From contig CAZKPB010000006.1 in the NCBI GenBank assembly GCA_964554535.1, positions 41,681 through 105,680 on the forward strand: DNA of 64,000 bases, written 5' to 3'. The notes beneath the pieces were generated by a model. The model was not told where the DNA came from. It did no database searches and saw only the letters and a list, made by a program, of their open reading frames with translations. Source of the DNA: DMER64 sp964554535 (GTDB lineage: Bacteria; Bacteroidota; Bacteroidia; Bacteroidales; UBA932). The position numbers were made by a program, and so were the translations under genes. Shown here in pieces: positions 44,243 to 52,876 of this stretch; within the stretch, counting starts at the first letter, position 1; the number at the start of each line of letters is the position of its first letter.

Positions 44243-45637
44243 ATGAACCGAACGCTCTGCCTTGCCATACTCCTTTGCTGTTTCCTCACCGCACCGCGCG
44301 TCTTTGCCCAGAAGGTGAAGATTGGCAGCGTGGTGCTGCAAGGCAATAAAATCACTAGAGAAGTTGTCATACTCAGGGAATTACCATTCTCGATAGGGGA
44401 TTCTGTAGCTACTGAGGACCTGCCGCAATTGCTGGAACGTGCCAAAGAAAATATCTATAACCTGTCGCTGTTCAACTTTGTAAATGTAACCCCCGTCCTG
44501 GATACGCTTCAGCACAACGAAGTCCAGATCTGTCTTGACCTGGCGGAGCGCTGGTACGTGTGGCCTGTAGTGGAGGCTCGTATAGAAGAGCGTAATTTGA
44601 GCACGTGGATGCAAAATTTTGATTTTTCAAAAGTCACCGTAGAGGCCGGCGTACGAGTCAACAACTTCTTTGGTCTCAAGCATAAGCTCATTGTCACGGC
44701 CCGGGGCGGTTACCAGTGGGGACTGTTTTTCGGTTACCGCGACATTGCATTGGGCACCAACAGAAGGCACTTCCTGGGTTTGGACGTCAGTGCCAATACC
44801 AGTCATAATATTGACGCCTATACGGCCGAGGACAAACCGGCCCGTTTCAATATATCGGATGTGAATTTGGAAGAACAGTTGCAAACCCGCATCAACTATA
44901 CCTATCGCAGCAGCATCCGCGAATCGCACAACCTGTCTTTCATACATACCGCCACCGTGCTGGCCGACACGGTACTCAAACTGAACCCCCAGTACTGGGG
45001 GGACGACCATACCACACGCAACGCCTTCCGTCTGAATTACTGGTATCTGATGGACCAGAGAGACTATCACAAATATCCGCTGGACGGATACTATATTAAG
45101 AGTGGTATAAACAGCTATATCACGGCCGACAATTCGGTACGGTACCTGCAGGTCTTGCTGGGGCTGCAGTACTACAAGAAATTCACCGACCGCTGGATGG
45201 CTTCTTCCGTATTCAACGGGGGCTTTTCCGTGTCCAACAAACAGGCCTATATTCTGGAACACGCCATTGGTTACGGGTCGGCCATGTTGCGGGGTTATGA
45301 ATATACGGTGGCCGACGGGCAGTCGTATTTCACCTCAAACAACACCCTGAAATTCTGTCTTTTAAAAGAGAAAGTATATACTATGGGGTGGCTTAACTGG
45401 TTGCCCAAATTCAACAAGATTCCCATTGCCATATACGTCAACGCACATTTTGATATGGGATACGCCTACAACAAGTGGTACCGCGCCTCAAACCTGTTGA
45501 GCAATCAGTTGCTGTTCGCCTATGGTGCCGGCATTGATATAGTAACTTATTACGATATGGTGATTGGGGTGGATTTTGCCCGTAACAAGCAGGGCCGCAA
45601 CGGTTACTACTTCTCAATAAAGGTGCCTTTTCTATAG
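44243..45637 (+). CDS. BamA/TamA-family outer membrane protein with one POTRA domain
   Basis: A 464-residue Omp85-type protein. A signal peptide (MNRTLCLAILLCCFL ... FAQ) is followed by a single POTRA domain (about 24-105: VKIGSVVLQGNKITREVVILRELPF ... LFNFVNVTPV) and then a 16-strand-type barrel (about 120-464) that ends FSIKVPFL. The complex BAM core protein has five POTRA domains, so this is a small relative, possibly for one class of outer membrane or lipid cargo. I start at ATG 44243; the open frame reaches a TTG inside the promoter box. Located between mutY and lon without an obvious functional link. Confidence 0.85.
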   Translation: MNRTLCLAILLCCFLTAPRVFAQKVKIGSVVLQGNKITREVVILRELPFSIGDSVATEDLPQLLERAKENIYNLSLFNFVNVTPVLDTLQHNEVQICLDLAERWYVWPVVEARIEERNLSTWMQNFDFSKVTVEAGVRVNNFFGLKHKLIVTARGGYQWGLFFGYRDIALGTNRRHFLGLDVSANTSHNIDAYTAEDKPARFNISDVNLEEQLQTRINYTYRSSIRESHNLSFIHTATVLADTVLKLNPQYWGDDHTTRNAFRLNYWYLMDQRDYHKYPLDGYYIKSGINSYITADNSVRYLQVLLGLQYYKKFTDRWMASSVFNGGFSVSNKQAYILEHAIGYGSAMLRGYEYTVADGQSYFTSNNTLKFCLLKEKVYTMGWLNWLPKFNKIPIAIYVNAHFDMGYAYNKWYRASNLLSNQLLFAYGAGIDIVTYYDMVIGVDFARNKQGRNGYYFSIKVPFL

Positions 45638-45651
45638 GCAACCGATTTATG

Positions 45652-45700
45652 TCTGACAACCTGTCAGAGAATTCCTTATGGCACGATGATTGACTTTGCA
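45652..45700 (+). promoter_or_regulatory. Unusual lon promoter: inverted repeat plus TGGCACG element
   Basis: An inverted repeat TCTGACA-ACC-TGTCAGA (45652-45668) is followed 10 bases later by TGGCACG (45679-45685), ATGA, and TTGAC then TTTGCA (45690-45700). TGGCACG-N4-TTG is close to the sigma-54 consensus TGGCACG-N4-TTGCW, with A in place of C in the -12 element. No TAnnTTTG box is present, unlike most genes here. A stress-specific control of lon is likely, but the factor is not known from the sequence. Confidence 0.5.
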
Positions 45701-45711
45701 CTAGTGATAAT

Positions 45712-48117
45712 ATGCACATACTAATGAATATGACCTTGAGTGACAATATGAGTGTGATTCCCTTAATGGAAATGCAAGTGGATGAAACACACGATAATAT
45801 AAAAGAAGAAGATTGCCCGTCCACACTGCCCCTGCTGGTATTGCGTAACGCGGTGCTCTTTCCCGGATCCCTTATACCCATCACGGTGGGCCGCAGTAAA
45901 TCCATCAAATTAGTTAGGGAAAGCTACAATTCCAACAAATGGGTGGGAGCCGTAACCCAGATGGACGCATTGGAGGACGATCCGGACGAAAAAGATATAA
46001 GCAGCCACGGATGTCTTGCCAAGATATTGAAAATCATTGAAATGCCAGAAGGAGGAATTACCGTAATCCTCCACGGGAGCCACCGTTTCGTTACCACACG
46101 CATGGTGCAGAGCCATCCCTACTTTGCGGCGGAAGTTCAATACCTCCCGGAAATTCTTCCGGAAGCCAATGACGACAGTTTCCGAGTGATGATAGACGGC
46201 ATCAGGGACGTGGCGACGCAAATTCTGCAACTTTCTCCCTCCGTGCCGCGCGAGGCCGAGTTTGCCATGAAAAACATTGAAAGCAATTTGTTCCTTGTCA
46301 ACTTTGTATCTTCCAACATCTATTTTGAGAACATTCAGGACAAGTTGGAACTGCTTTCCATCAATTCGCTGAAAGACAGAGCATCTCGCCTGCTTGAACT
46401 ACTCTACAAACAATTGGATCTGCTCAAATTCAAAGAACAGATTCATCAGAAAGTACGCGGTGAAATTGACCAGCAACAAAAAGAATATTACCTCAACAAC
46501 CAGCTGAAAACCATTCAGGATGAACTGGGTATCACGCAGGATATGGAGGATATTGACCAATTGCGGGAAATGGCGGCCGGCAAGCAATGGAGCCAGGAAG
46601 TGGCCGACTTTTTTGAAAAGGAAGTCACCAAATTGGAACGTTCCAACCCCCACCAGCCCGACTACGGTATGCAGTTGAACTACCTGCAGTTTATGGTGGA
46701 ACTTCCATGGAACGAATACACCAAAGACAAAATGGATCTCAAAAGAGCCAAAAGGGTATTGGACACAGACCATTCGGGGCTGGAAACGGTAAAGGAACGC
46801 ATCCTGGAATACCTGGCGGTGCTCAAACTCAAGGGAGACTTGAAATCACCCATTTTATGCCTGTACGGTCCTCCGGGGGTAGGTAAAACCTCTTTGGGCC
46901 AGTCGGTTGCCCGTGCGCTGGGTCGCAAGTACGCCCGTATTTCGTTGGGCGGTCTGCACGACGAATCGGAAATCCGCGGACACCGTAAGACCTATATCGG
47001 AGCTATGCCAGGACGTATACTTCAAAGCATCAAACGCTGCGAATCGTCCAATCCCGTCATTATTCTGGACGAGATAGACAAAGTGGGCAGCGACTTCAGG
47101 GGAGACCCTTCCGCTGCGCTGCTGGAAGTGCTTGACCCGGAACAAAATGTTGCTTTCCACGACAATTACCTTGACGTGGATTACGACTTGTCAAAAGTGC
47201 TGTTTATCACCACCGCCAACAACGTGTCCAACATTCAGCCCGCCCTGCGCGACCGTATGGAAATGATTCCCATAGACGGCTATCTGGCGGAAGAAAAACG
47301 CGTGATTTCCCAAAAGCACCTGGTGCCCAAACAATTAAAAGCCAACGGGCTGACCACAAAGCAATTAAAGTTGGATGCCAAAGCGCTGGACACTATCATC
47401 AACGAATACACCCGTGAATCCGGGGTACGTTCACTGGAAAAACAGATTGCCAAAATAGCACGCAATATTGCCAAAAAAATTGCCTTTGAAGAAGCTTACG
47501 ATCCCAAACTCACACCCGACACGGTACGTGAAATTCTTGGGGTACAACGCATCCCGCAAGACATTCAGAAAGGCAACGAATTCCCTGGGGTGGTTACCGG
47601 ACTGGCTTGGACAGAAGTAGGCGGAGAAATACTGTTTATTGAATCCAGCCTGAGCAAGGGCAAGGGCACGCTCACCACCACGGGCAACCTTGGGGACGTG
47701 ATGAAAGAATCTGCCATCATTGCCGTGGAATACCTCAAGGCACACGCCGTAGAATTCGGCATCAATCCCGACCGTTTTGAACAGGAAGACATTCACATTC
47801 ACGTGCCGGAAGGCGCCATCCCCAAAGACGGTCCCTCGGCGGGTATCACCATGGTCTGCTCGCTGGCAAGCGCTTTTGCCGGGCAATGCGTAAAAGAAGG
47901 CATAGCCATGACGGGGGAAATAACCCTGCGGGGACGTATACTTGCGGTAGGCGGCATCAAAGAAAAAATATTGGCAGCCAAACGATCGGGAATCAAGACC
48001 ATTATTTTATCCGAGGACAACCGCAAAGACATTGAGGAAATCAAGCCCGACTTCATCAAGGGGCTTACCTTTCAATATATGAAGACCATAAAAGACGTGG
48101 TACATTATGTGTTATAA
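45712..48117 (+). CDS. lon: ATP-dependent Lon protease
   Basis: An 801-residue cytoplasmic AAA+ protease that removes damaged and short-lived regulatory proteins. The N-terminal Lon substrate domain (LPLLVLRNAVLFPGSLIPITV), a coiled helical region (about 200-300), AAA+ module with Walker A YGPPGVGKT and Walker B VIILDEIDKV, and the proteolytic domain with the serine of PKDGPSAGIT and lysine of GGIKEKILAAKRSG are all present. Several in-frame ATG codons occur near the start (45712, 45724, 45730, 45748); the promoter element ends at about 45700, so 45730 or 45748 may be the true start. Ung follows after 21 bases. Confidence 0.95.
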   Translation: MHILMNMTLSDNMSVIPLMEMQVDETHDNIKEEDCPSTLPLLVLRNAVLFPGSLIPITVGRSKSIKLVRESYNSNKWVGAVTQMDALEDDPDEKDISSHGCLAKILKIIEMPEGGITVILHGSHRFVTTRMVQSHPYFAAEVQYLPEILPEANDDSFRVMIDGIRDVATQILQLSPSVPREAEFAMKNIESNLFLVNFVSSNIYFENIQDKLELLSINSLKDRASRLLELLYKQLDLLKFKEQIHQKVRGEIDQQQKEYYLNNQLKTIQDELGITQDMEDIDQLREMAAGKQWSQEVADFFEKEVTKLERSNPHQPDYGMQLNYLQFMVELPWNEYTKDKMDLKRAKRVLDTDHSGLETVKERILEYLAVLKLKGDLKSPILCLYGPPGVGKTSLGQSVARALGRKYARISLGGLHDESEIRGHRKTYIGAMPGRILQSIKRCESSNPVIILDEIDKVGSDFRGDPSAALLEVLDPEQNVAFHDNYLDVDYDLSKVLFITTANNVSNIQPALRDRMEMIPIDGYLAEEKRVISQKHLVPKQLKANGLTTKQLKLDAKALDTIINEYTRESGVRSLEKQIAKIARNIAKKIAFEEAYDPKLTPDTVREILGVQRIPQDIQKGNEFPGVVTGLAWTEVGGEILFIESSLSKGKGTLTTTGNLGDVMKESAIIAVEYLKAHAVEFGINPDRFEQEDIHIHVPEGAIPKDGPSAGITMVCSLASAFAGQCVKEGIAMTGEITLRGRILAVGGIKEKILAAKRSGIKTIILSEDNRKDIEEIKPDFIKGLTFQYMKTIKDVVHYVL

Positions 48118-48138
48118 AAAAGTCAAGCTGGCTATACT

Positions 48139-48807
48139 ATGGACGTACGCATTGAAAACGGTTGGAAAGAAGCGCTGCAACAAGAATTTGACAGGCCCTA
48201 TTTTGAGCAACTGTCTGCCTTTCTGCACCGGCAGCTTCAGGAGGGCAAAACCGTCTACCCTCCCGCACGTTTTATTTTCAATGCTTTTGAATACACCCCC
48301 TTTGACAAATTAAAAGTCGTGCTGTTGGGACAGGATCCTTACCATCAACCCGGGCAGGCCCACGGGCTTTCATTTTCGGTACCCCGGGGCGTGCCCCAGC
48401 CCCCCTCTTTACGCACGGTATTCACCGAGTTGCAGAACGACCTGGGTCTCACGCCCCCCACACACGGCTGTCTGGAAGGATGGGCCCGCCAAGGCGTACT
48501 GCTGCTCAATGCGGCACTGACGGTGGAAGCGGGCAAACCCGCCTCGCACAGCGGCATTGGGTGGATGATCTTCACCGATGCCGTCATCCGGACGGTCAGT
48601 GTCCAAAAGGAACACATTGTGTTTTTGCTGTGGGGCAATTTTGCCCGCAGCAAACGCGACCTCATTGACACCGGTCACCATTGCGTGCTGGAAGCGGCAC
48701 ATCCCTCACCGCTGGCTCGCGGGGCGTTCTACGGCTGCCGCCATTTCTCGGCCACCAACACCTATCTTGTACAGCACGGCATTGAGCCGATAAATTGGCA
48801 ATTATAG
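48139..48807 (+). CDS. ung: Uracil-DNA glycosylase
   Basis: A 222-residue repair enzyme that removes uracil from DNA. Family motifs: catalytic Asp66 in LLGQDPYHQPGQAHGLSFS, GVLLLNAALTVEAGKPASH, FLLWGNFARSK and the leucine/histidine loop AAHPSPLARGAFYGCRHFS. All key residues are present. It follows lon by 21 bases and probably shares its transcript. Length is typical. Confidence 0.95.
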   Translation: MDVRIENGWKEALQQEFDRPYFEQLSAFLHRQLQEGKTVYPPARFIFNAFEYTPFDKLKVVLLGQDPYHQPGQAHGLSFSVPRGVPQPPSLRTVFTELQNDLGLTPPTHGCLEGWARQGVLLLNAALTVEAGKPASHSGIGWMIFTDAVIRTVSVQKEHIVFLLWGNFARSKRDLIDTGHHCVLEAAHPSPLARGAFYGCRHFSATNTYLVQHGIEPINWQL

Positions 48808-48829
48808 GTTACTGTTTGGGACTTTTGTT

Positions 48830-48837
48830 TACCTTTG
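48830..48837 (+). promoter_or_regulatory. -7 box of coaD
   Basis: TACCTTTG fits TAnnTTTG, 21 bases before the coaD ATG at 48859, in the gap after ung. Confidence 0.5.
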
Positions 48838-48858
48838 GGTCACCTTATACTCCTAAAT

Positions 48859-49335
48859 ATGGAACGAATAGCCGTATTTCCCGGGTCTTTTGACCCTTTT
48901 ACCACCGGTCATCTGGACGTGGTGGTGTCCGCCCTAAAACTGTTTGACAAAGTGGTGATAGCCGTTGGGGTAAACCGGCAGAAAGCCGGATTATTCACTC
49001 CCGAGGCCCGTGTGGAAATGATACAAAGCGTCATAGAAGGCATACCCAATGTGGAAGTATGCGCCTACTCGGGGCTTACCATAGATTTTTGCCGCAGCCG
49101 CAACATCCGCTATATTTTCAGAGGCATACGCACCACTACCGACTTTGAACTGGAACAGGTCATTGCACAGGTGAATTCCAAAATGGCTCCGGAAATACAG
49201 ACCATTTTCATTCCCTCGGGACCCAAGTATTCCTTTATCTCATCCACGGTGGTACGGGATGTGCTTCTCAATGGAGGGGACGCAGCCTGTATGGTACCAC
49301 CCAAGGTGGATTTGAAAAAGTATTTGAATAAATGA
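48859..49335 (+). CDS. coaD: Phosphopantetheine adenylyltransferase
   Basis: A 158-residue enzyme that transfers AMP to 4'-phosphopantetheine, the fourth step of coenzyme A synthesis. The nucleotidyltransferase signature FPGSFDPFTTGHLDVV carries the T/HxGH histidines in the form TTGH, FRGIRTTTDFELE is the phosphopantetheine-binding arm, and SSTVVRDVLLNGGD carries the ISST-like end motif. I start at ATG 48859, after the promoter box. The stop codon overlaps the start of the next gene (ATGA). Confidence 0.95.
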   Translation: MERIAVFPGSFDPFTTGHLDVVVSALKLFDKVVIAVGVNRQKAGLFTPEARVEMIQSVIEGIPNVEVCAYSGLTIDFCRSRNIRYIFRGIRTTTDFELEQVIAQVNSKMAPEIQTIFIPSGPKYSFISSTVVRDVLLNGGDAACMVPPKVDLKKYLNK

Positions 49336-51068
49336 CCCTTATGTGGAAACTTTGTCTTCTTGTAGGATATCTCTTTCAACTGTGCCTGAATTCGGGCAGC
49401 CCTGCTCCGGTGGTACTCGCCGGACAGGAAGGGGACAAAGTGACTCCTATAGACACACTGCTTCCCAATCACGTGGGCTGCCTTAGTTTTGAGGGCGCCA
49501 CACCGCTGGCACCGGGGCAATATCTTTTTGTACAGGACGGCAGACGACTGTTCAATTTTCTAATCTCAAGCACTGAAAAACAGGAAATGTCATTCACCGC
49601 CACGGTGGCAAACGGTGGCGTACAGGATATTCAGATTACCGGATCGGAAGAGAACAACGCCTATATGCGTTTTTACCAGTACCTTCAGGAACAGTACTAC
49701 CGGATTGACCATCTGATGGAAGAATATCCGGATACATTGCAGGCTCTGGAGCAGGTGGCACGCCTGGAAGCCACCTCGCGTGAGTACACCGATTTTCTGA
49801 GTGAACGTTTTCAAGGACAGATGCTGGGCATTATCACCAGGAACGTATTTACCCCGCAGGTCACCCCAAACACGGCGGTACTCCATTACCTGGATTACGT
49901 GGACTTTTCCGACCCGAGGCTGGTACGCACCTCTATCCTGCCGCTGCGGCTCAACGAATACTTCTCGCAAGTGGTCCCCCCTGTGGCGGATTCACTTATC
50001 TTTCACATAGACAGAATATTGAACCAGGAATCCATTGATCCCGAGGTCAAGACCTATTGCGCCCGTTACCTGTTCACCCATTTTTTCTCCAGCCCGGTGA
50101 TGGGTATGGAGACAGTGGCCGTTCACATTGCCAGGAACTACTTTCTGAATCACGTGGTGGAATGGTCAAACCCTGCCGAATTGCAGGAACTTGAAAATTA
50201 CGTGGCTTTCAACAGCCAATGTCTTATGGGAATGGAAGCACCCGAACTTTCTCTGCCTGACCGAAACGGTACTGCAGTTTCCCTGCATCAGCAGACGGCC
50301 CCCTATACGCTGGTTTTCTTCTTTGAAGAAGGTTGTCCCCTATGCAGCAGCCAAATCCTGGAACTGAAAGCGTTCTACGATTCCTATACCGGTCCCCGCC
50401 TGCACGTCTATGCCGTGTACACGCAAGACAAGGAAGAGGTGCTGGAGCGGTACGCAGACTATTTTCCGGCGGATTGGAGCGTAGTATGGGACCCCGGATT
50501 CACGGCCGACTTTCCCCATAAATACAATGTACGTTCTACGCCAAAGATGTTTCTGTTGGACAGCCAGAAGCGGATAATAGGACGTGATATCACCACCTCG
50601 ACCGTTCAAGAAATACTCCGCGACCGGGCCGCTCGTACCACTTCTGCGCCTGCCGACACTCGGCCTGCGGTTTCCAATGTGTTTTTGGAGACAGAGAACG
50701 GGGAATCCTTTGCTTTGTACGACGTGGAAGCCGCGCACACCATTGTACTTTTCTACGATCCCGCCTGTGTGATGTGCGGAGCCGTCACACACGCCGTATA
50801 CCAACTTTACCTGCAGCACAAAGACAAAGATTTGAAGGTCCTTGCCGTTTACACCGGGAGCGATTATGCCTCCTGGAGGCTGTGGCTTGAAGAAGCCGGC
50901 TATACCCAATGGATCAATGTATGGAACCCTTCTGCAGACGACCGGTTGCATCAGGCCTTTCAAATAGGCCCTCCCCCCGCCATCTTCCTGTTGAACAAGG
51001 ACAGGCAGCTAGATGCCGAACGCTTATCAATAGACGATCTCAGTTACATTATAAACAATTTGATATAA
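49332..51068 (+). CDS. Exported DUF5106-like protein with two thioredoxin domains
   Basis: A 578-residue exported protein. A hydrophobic N-terminus acts as a signal peptide, followed by an about 290-residue helical region of the DUF5106 type seen in Bacteroidota, then two tandem TlpA-like thioredoxin domains. The first has GCPLC (Cys335 and Cys338) and a cis-proline in RSTPKMFLLD; the second has ACVMC (Cys479 and Cys482) and PPPAIFLLN. Both CxxC pairs are complete, so two redox sites are possible in the periplasm. It overlaps coaD (ATGA) and the next gene (TAATG), so the three are translationally coupled, though their tasks seem unrelated. DsbD (14107) is a possible electron source. Confidence 0.85.
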   Translation: MTLMWKLCLLVGYLFQLCLNSGSPAPVVLAGQEGDKVTPIDTLLPNHVGCLSFEGATPLAPGQYLFVQDGRRLFNFLISSTEKQEMSFTATVANGGVQDIQITGSEENNAYMRFYQYLQEQYYRIDHLMEEYPDTLQALEQVARLEATSREYTDFLSERFQGQMLGIITRNVFTPQVTPNTAVLHYLDYVDFSDPRLVRTSILPLRLNEYFSQVVPPVADSLIFHIDRILNQESIDPEVKTYCARYLFTHFFSSPVMGMETVAVHIARNYFLNHVVEWSNPAELQELENYVAFNSQCLMGMEAPELSLPDRNGTAVSLHQQTAPYTLVFFFEEGCPLCSSQILELKAFYDSYTGPRLHVYAVYTQDKEEVLERYADYFPADWSVVWDPGFTADFPHKYNVRSTPKMFLLDSQKRIIGRDITTSTVQEILRDRAARTTSAPADTRPAVSNVFLETENGESFALYDVEAAHTIVLFYDPACVMCGAVTHAVYQLYLQHKDKDLKVLAVYTGSDYASWRLWLEEAGYTQWINVWNPSADDRLHQAFQIGPPPAIFLLNKDRQLDAERLSIDDLSYIINNLI

Positions 51069-52876
51069 TGGCATATCTGTACAGCGACTATTTGAAATTC
51101 CTCAAAGAGAAAGGCCTGTTGCAAGTCATCAACCGGTACGTGGATACCAACTATGAGATGGCCGAGGTCACCGACCGCCAGGCCAGCCTTCCCTCGGGAG
51201 GCAAAGCCCTGCTGTTTGAAAACAACGGTACGGGATTCTCTATTGTCACCAACCTGTTTTCCTCTCAACAAAAAATTGCCGCCGCGCTGGGTGTAACCAA
51301 TTTGGACGATGCGGCCGAAAGGTTGGTTTCGTTTATTCAGTCGTCCTACCCCACCCATTTGAACAAGAGCCTGCTGCGGCGGTCTTCCAACGATGTGGGG
51401 CAGTATGCGCCTCACACCTTATCTACCGGGCCGTGTCAGGAAATTGCCATGTTTCCTCCCGACTTGAACCGTATTCCGTTTTTGCGCAACCGCCAGTATG
51501 ACCAGGCCTGCTGTTTGACTACCGGACAACTGTATATCAAGAATCCCTACAAACAAACGTTTTACGTATCTTCCACCAGAATGCAGTGGCATTCAAAAGA
51601 TACCGCCCAAGTTAGAATAGAGCCCAGTTCTCCGGTCGCGCAATTCATTCACGCCACCCAATCCAACACCGTACCTGTAGCCATCTGCTTTGGAGGGGAC
51701 CCGCTTTATACGCTGTCTTCGTTTTTTCACTTAAAGACAGACCTGGACCCCCTGATACTGGCAGGCTATATGCGCAAAAAATCCATAGGCAAGGTAACCT
51801 GCCTGAGCCAGCCGATAGAGATTCCGGAAAATTCGGACCTTGTAATTGAAGGGTACATAGACAAGAACGACGCCTTGATGGAGGCGGTCAGTTGCGGTGA
51901 ACATACCGGTTTCTATTCCATTGGCATTAAAGAACCGCTGTTGCACGTCACCTGCATTACCCACCGTAGAAACCCGGTGATACCTCAATTCCTTCCGGGC
52001 AATATCCTTGCCCGTTCGCGCGGTACCGTATCGCGCATTATGTCCCGCTTCCTGAACATCTGCCTGCAACAAACCGTTTCTCCGGAAATCAGCCGTTTTA
52101 TCATCCCTTCCGTGGCCACATACTGCAATATGGTTCTGGTGTCAATTGACAAATTCTATAACGGACAAGTATATAAGGTGGCCCATACCATATGGGGAAA
52201 CTTCCTCACCGCCCTCAACAAACTGCTGATAGTGACAGACCAAGATGTCGATATCCGTTCCATGAGACAATTGCACCGAGTACTGCTGGAAAATTACAAC
52301 CCCGCCACCGATACCTTTTTCAGCAGAGGACCGCTGAGCCTGCTGGACCACTCGGCACCGCAAAACGGTTTTGGAGGCAAAATCTGTATTGACGCCACGG
52401 CTAAAACGGGAAGACACCGTAACGTTCCGCCAGATTCAAAAACCCCGGCTATCTGTTTTTATCACGCTAAAGTCGGTTATATGCCGGAAAAGATATTCCC
52501 GGATTCCCTGATTTACGTCAGACTGGATGACACCGTGGATACATCCTGTAACGCCCTGTGTCTTTGGCAGACCATCTCAAATACCGATCCCATACGTGAT
52601 GTGCGCCTGGTTGAAGGAAAACTGTTTGTGGACGCTTGTTCCAAACGCCCCGGAGACCGTGGTGTGACCCGCCCCTGGCCTAATGTATGCTGTTCCAAAA
52701 AAGAAACTATAGAAGCGGTTGACGGTTATTGGGACAGACTGATGCTTGGAAATGCCGTTCCGTCTCCCTCCCTGCGGTTTCAGTGTCTTTTACGGGGAGA
52801 ACAGGCCATGATGCCCCAGAATAATACGCAAGCCAGCATAAGCCAGGAGGCTCCTGTTCCCACTAAATCCTTGTGA
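51068..52876 (+). CDS. UbiD-family decarboxylase homologue with altered active-site segments
   Basis: A 602-residue UbiD-family protein. UbiD enzymes use prenylated FMN to remove or add carboxyl groups and some serve quinone synthesis. Family context is clear: YLYSDYLKFLKEKGLLQVI at the start, PVAICFGGDPLYTLSSF, DLVIEGYI, LHVTCITHRRNPVIP and GPLSLLDHSAPQNGFGGKICIDAT. However the usual prFMN-metal segment NVGMYR reads NPYKQT (from Asn159) and the EGPFGDH catalytic loop reads AVSCGEH (from Ala273), so the conserved arginine and first glutamate seem lost. The last 37 codons extend past the usual end and overlap lnt on the other strand by 97 bases. Starts on the last base of the preceding stop (TAATG). 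No ubiX is nearby. Confidence 0.83.
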   Translation: MAYLYSDYLKFLKEKGLLQVINRYVDTNYEMAEVTDRQASLPSGGKALLFENNGTGFSIVTNLFSSQQKIAAALGVTNLDDAAERLVSFIQSSYPTHLNKSLLRRSSNDVGQYAPHTLSTGPCQEIAMFPPDLNRIPFLRNRQYDQACCLTTGQLYIKNPYKQTFYVSSTRMQWHSKDTAQVRIEPSSPVAQFIHATQSNTVPVAICFGGDPLYTLSSFFHLKTDLDPLILAGYMRKKSIGKVTCLSQPIEIPENSDLVIEGYIDKNDALMEAVSCGEHTGFYSIGIKEPLLHVTCITHRRNPVIPQFLPGNILARSRGTVSRIMSRFLNICLQQTVSPEISRFIIPSVATYCNMVLVSIDKFYNGQVYKVAHTIWGNFLTALNKLLIVTDQDVDIRSMRQLHRVLLENYNPATDTFFSRGPLSLLDHSAPQNGFGGKICIDATAKTGRHRNVPPDSKTPAICFYHAKVGYMPEKIFPDSLIYVRLDDTVDTSCNALCLWQTISNTDPIRDVRLVEGKLFVDACSKRPGDRGVTRPWPNVCCSKKETIEAVDGYWDRLMLGNAVPSPSLRFQCLLRGEQAMMPQNNTQASISQEAPVPTKSL

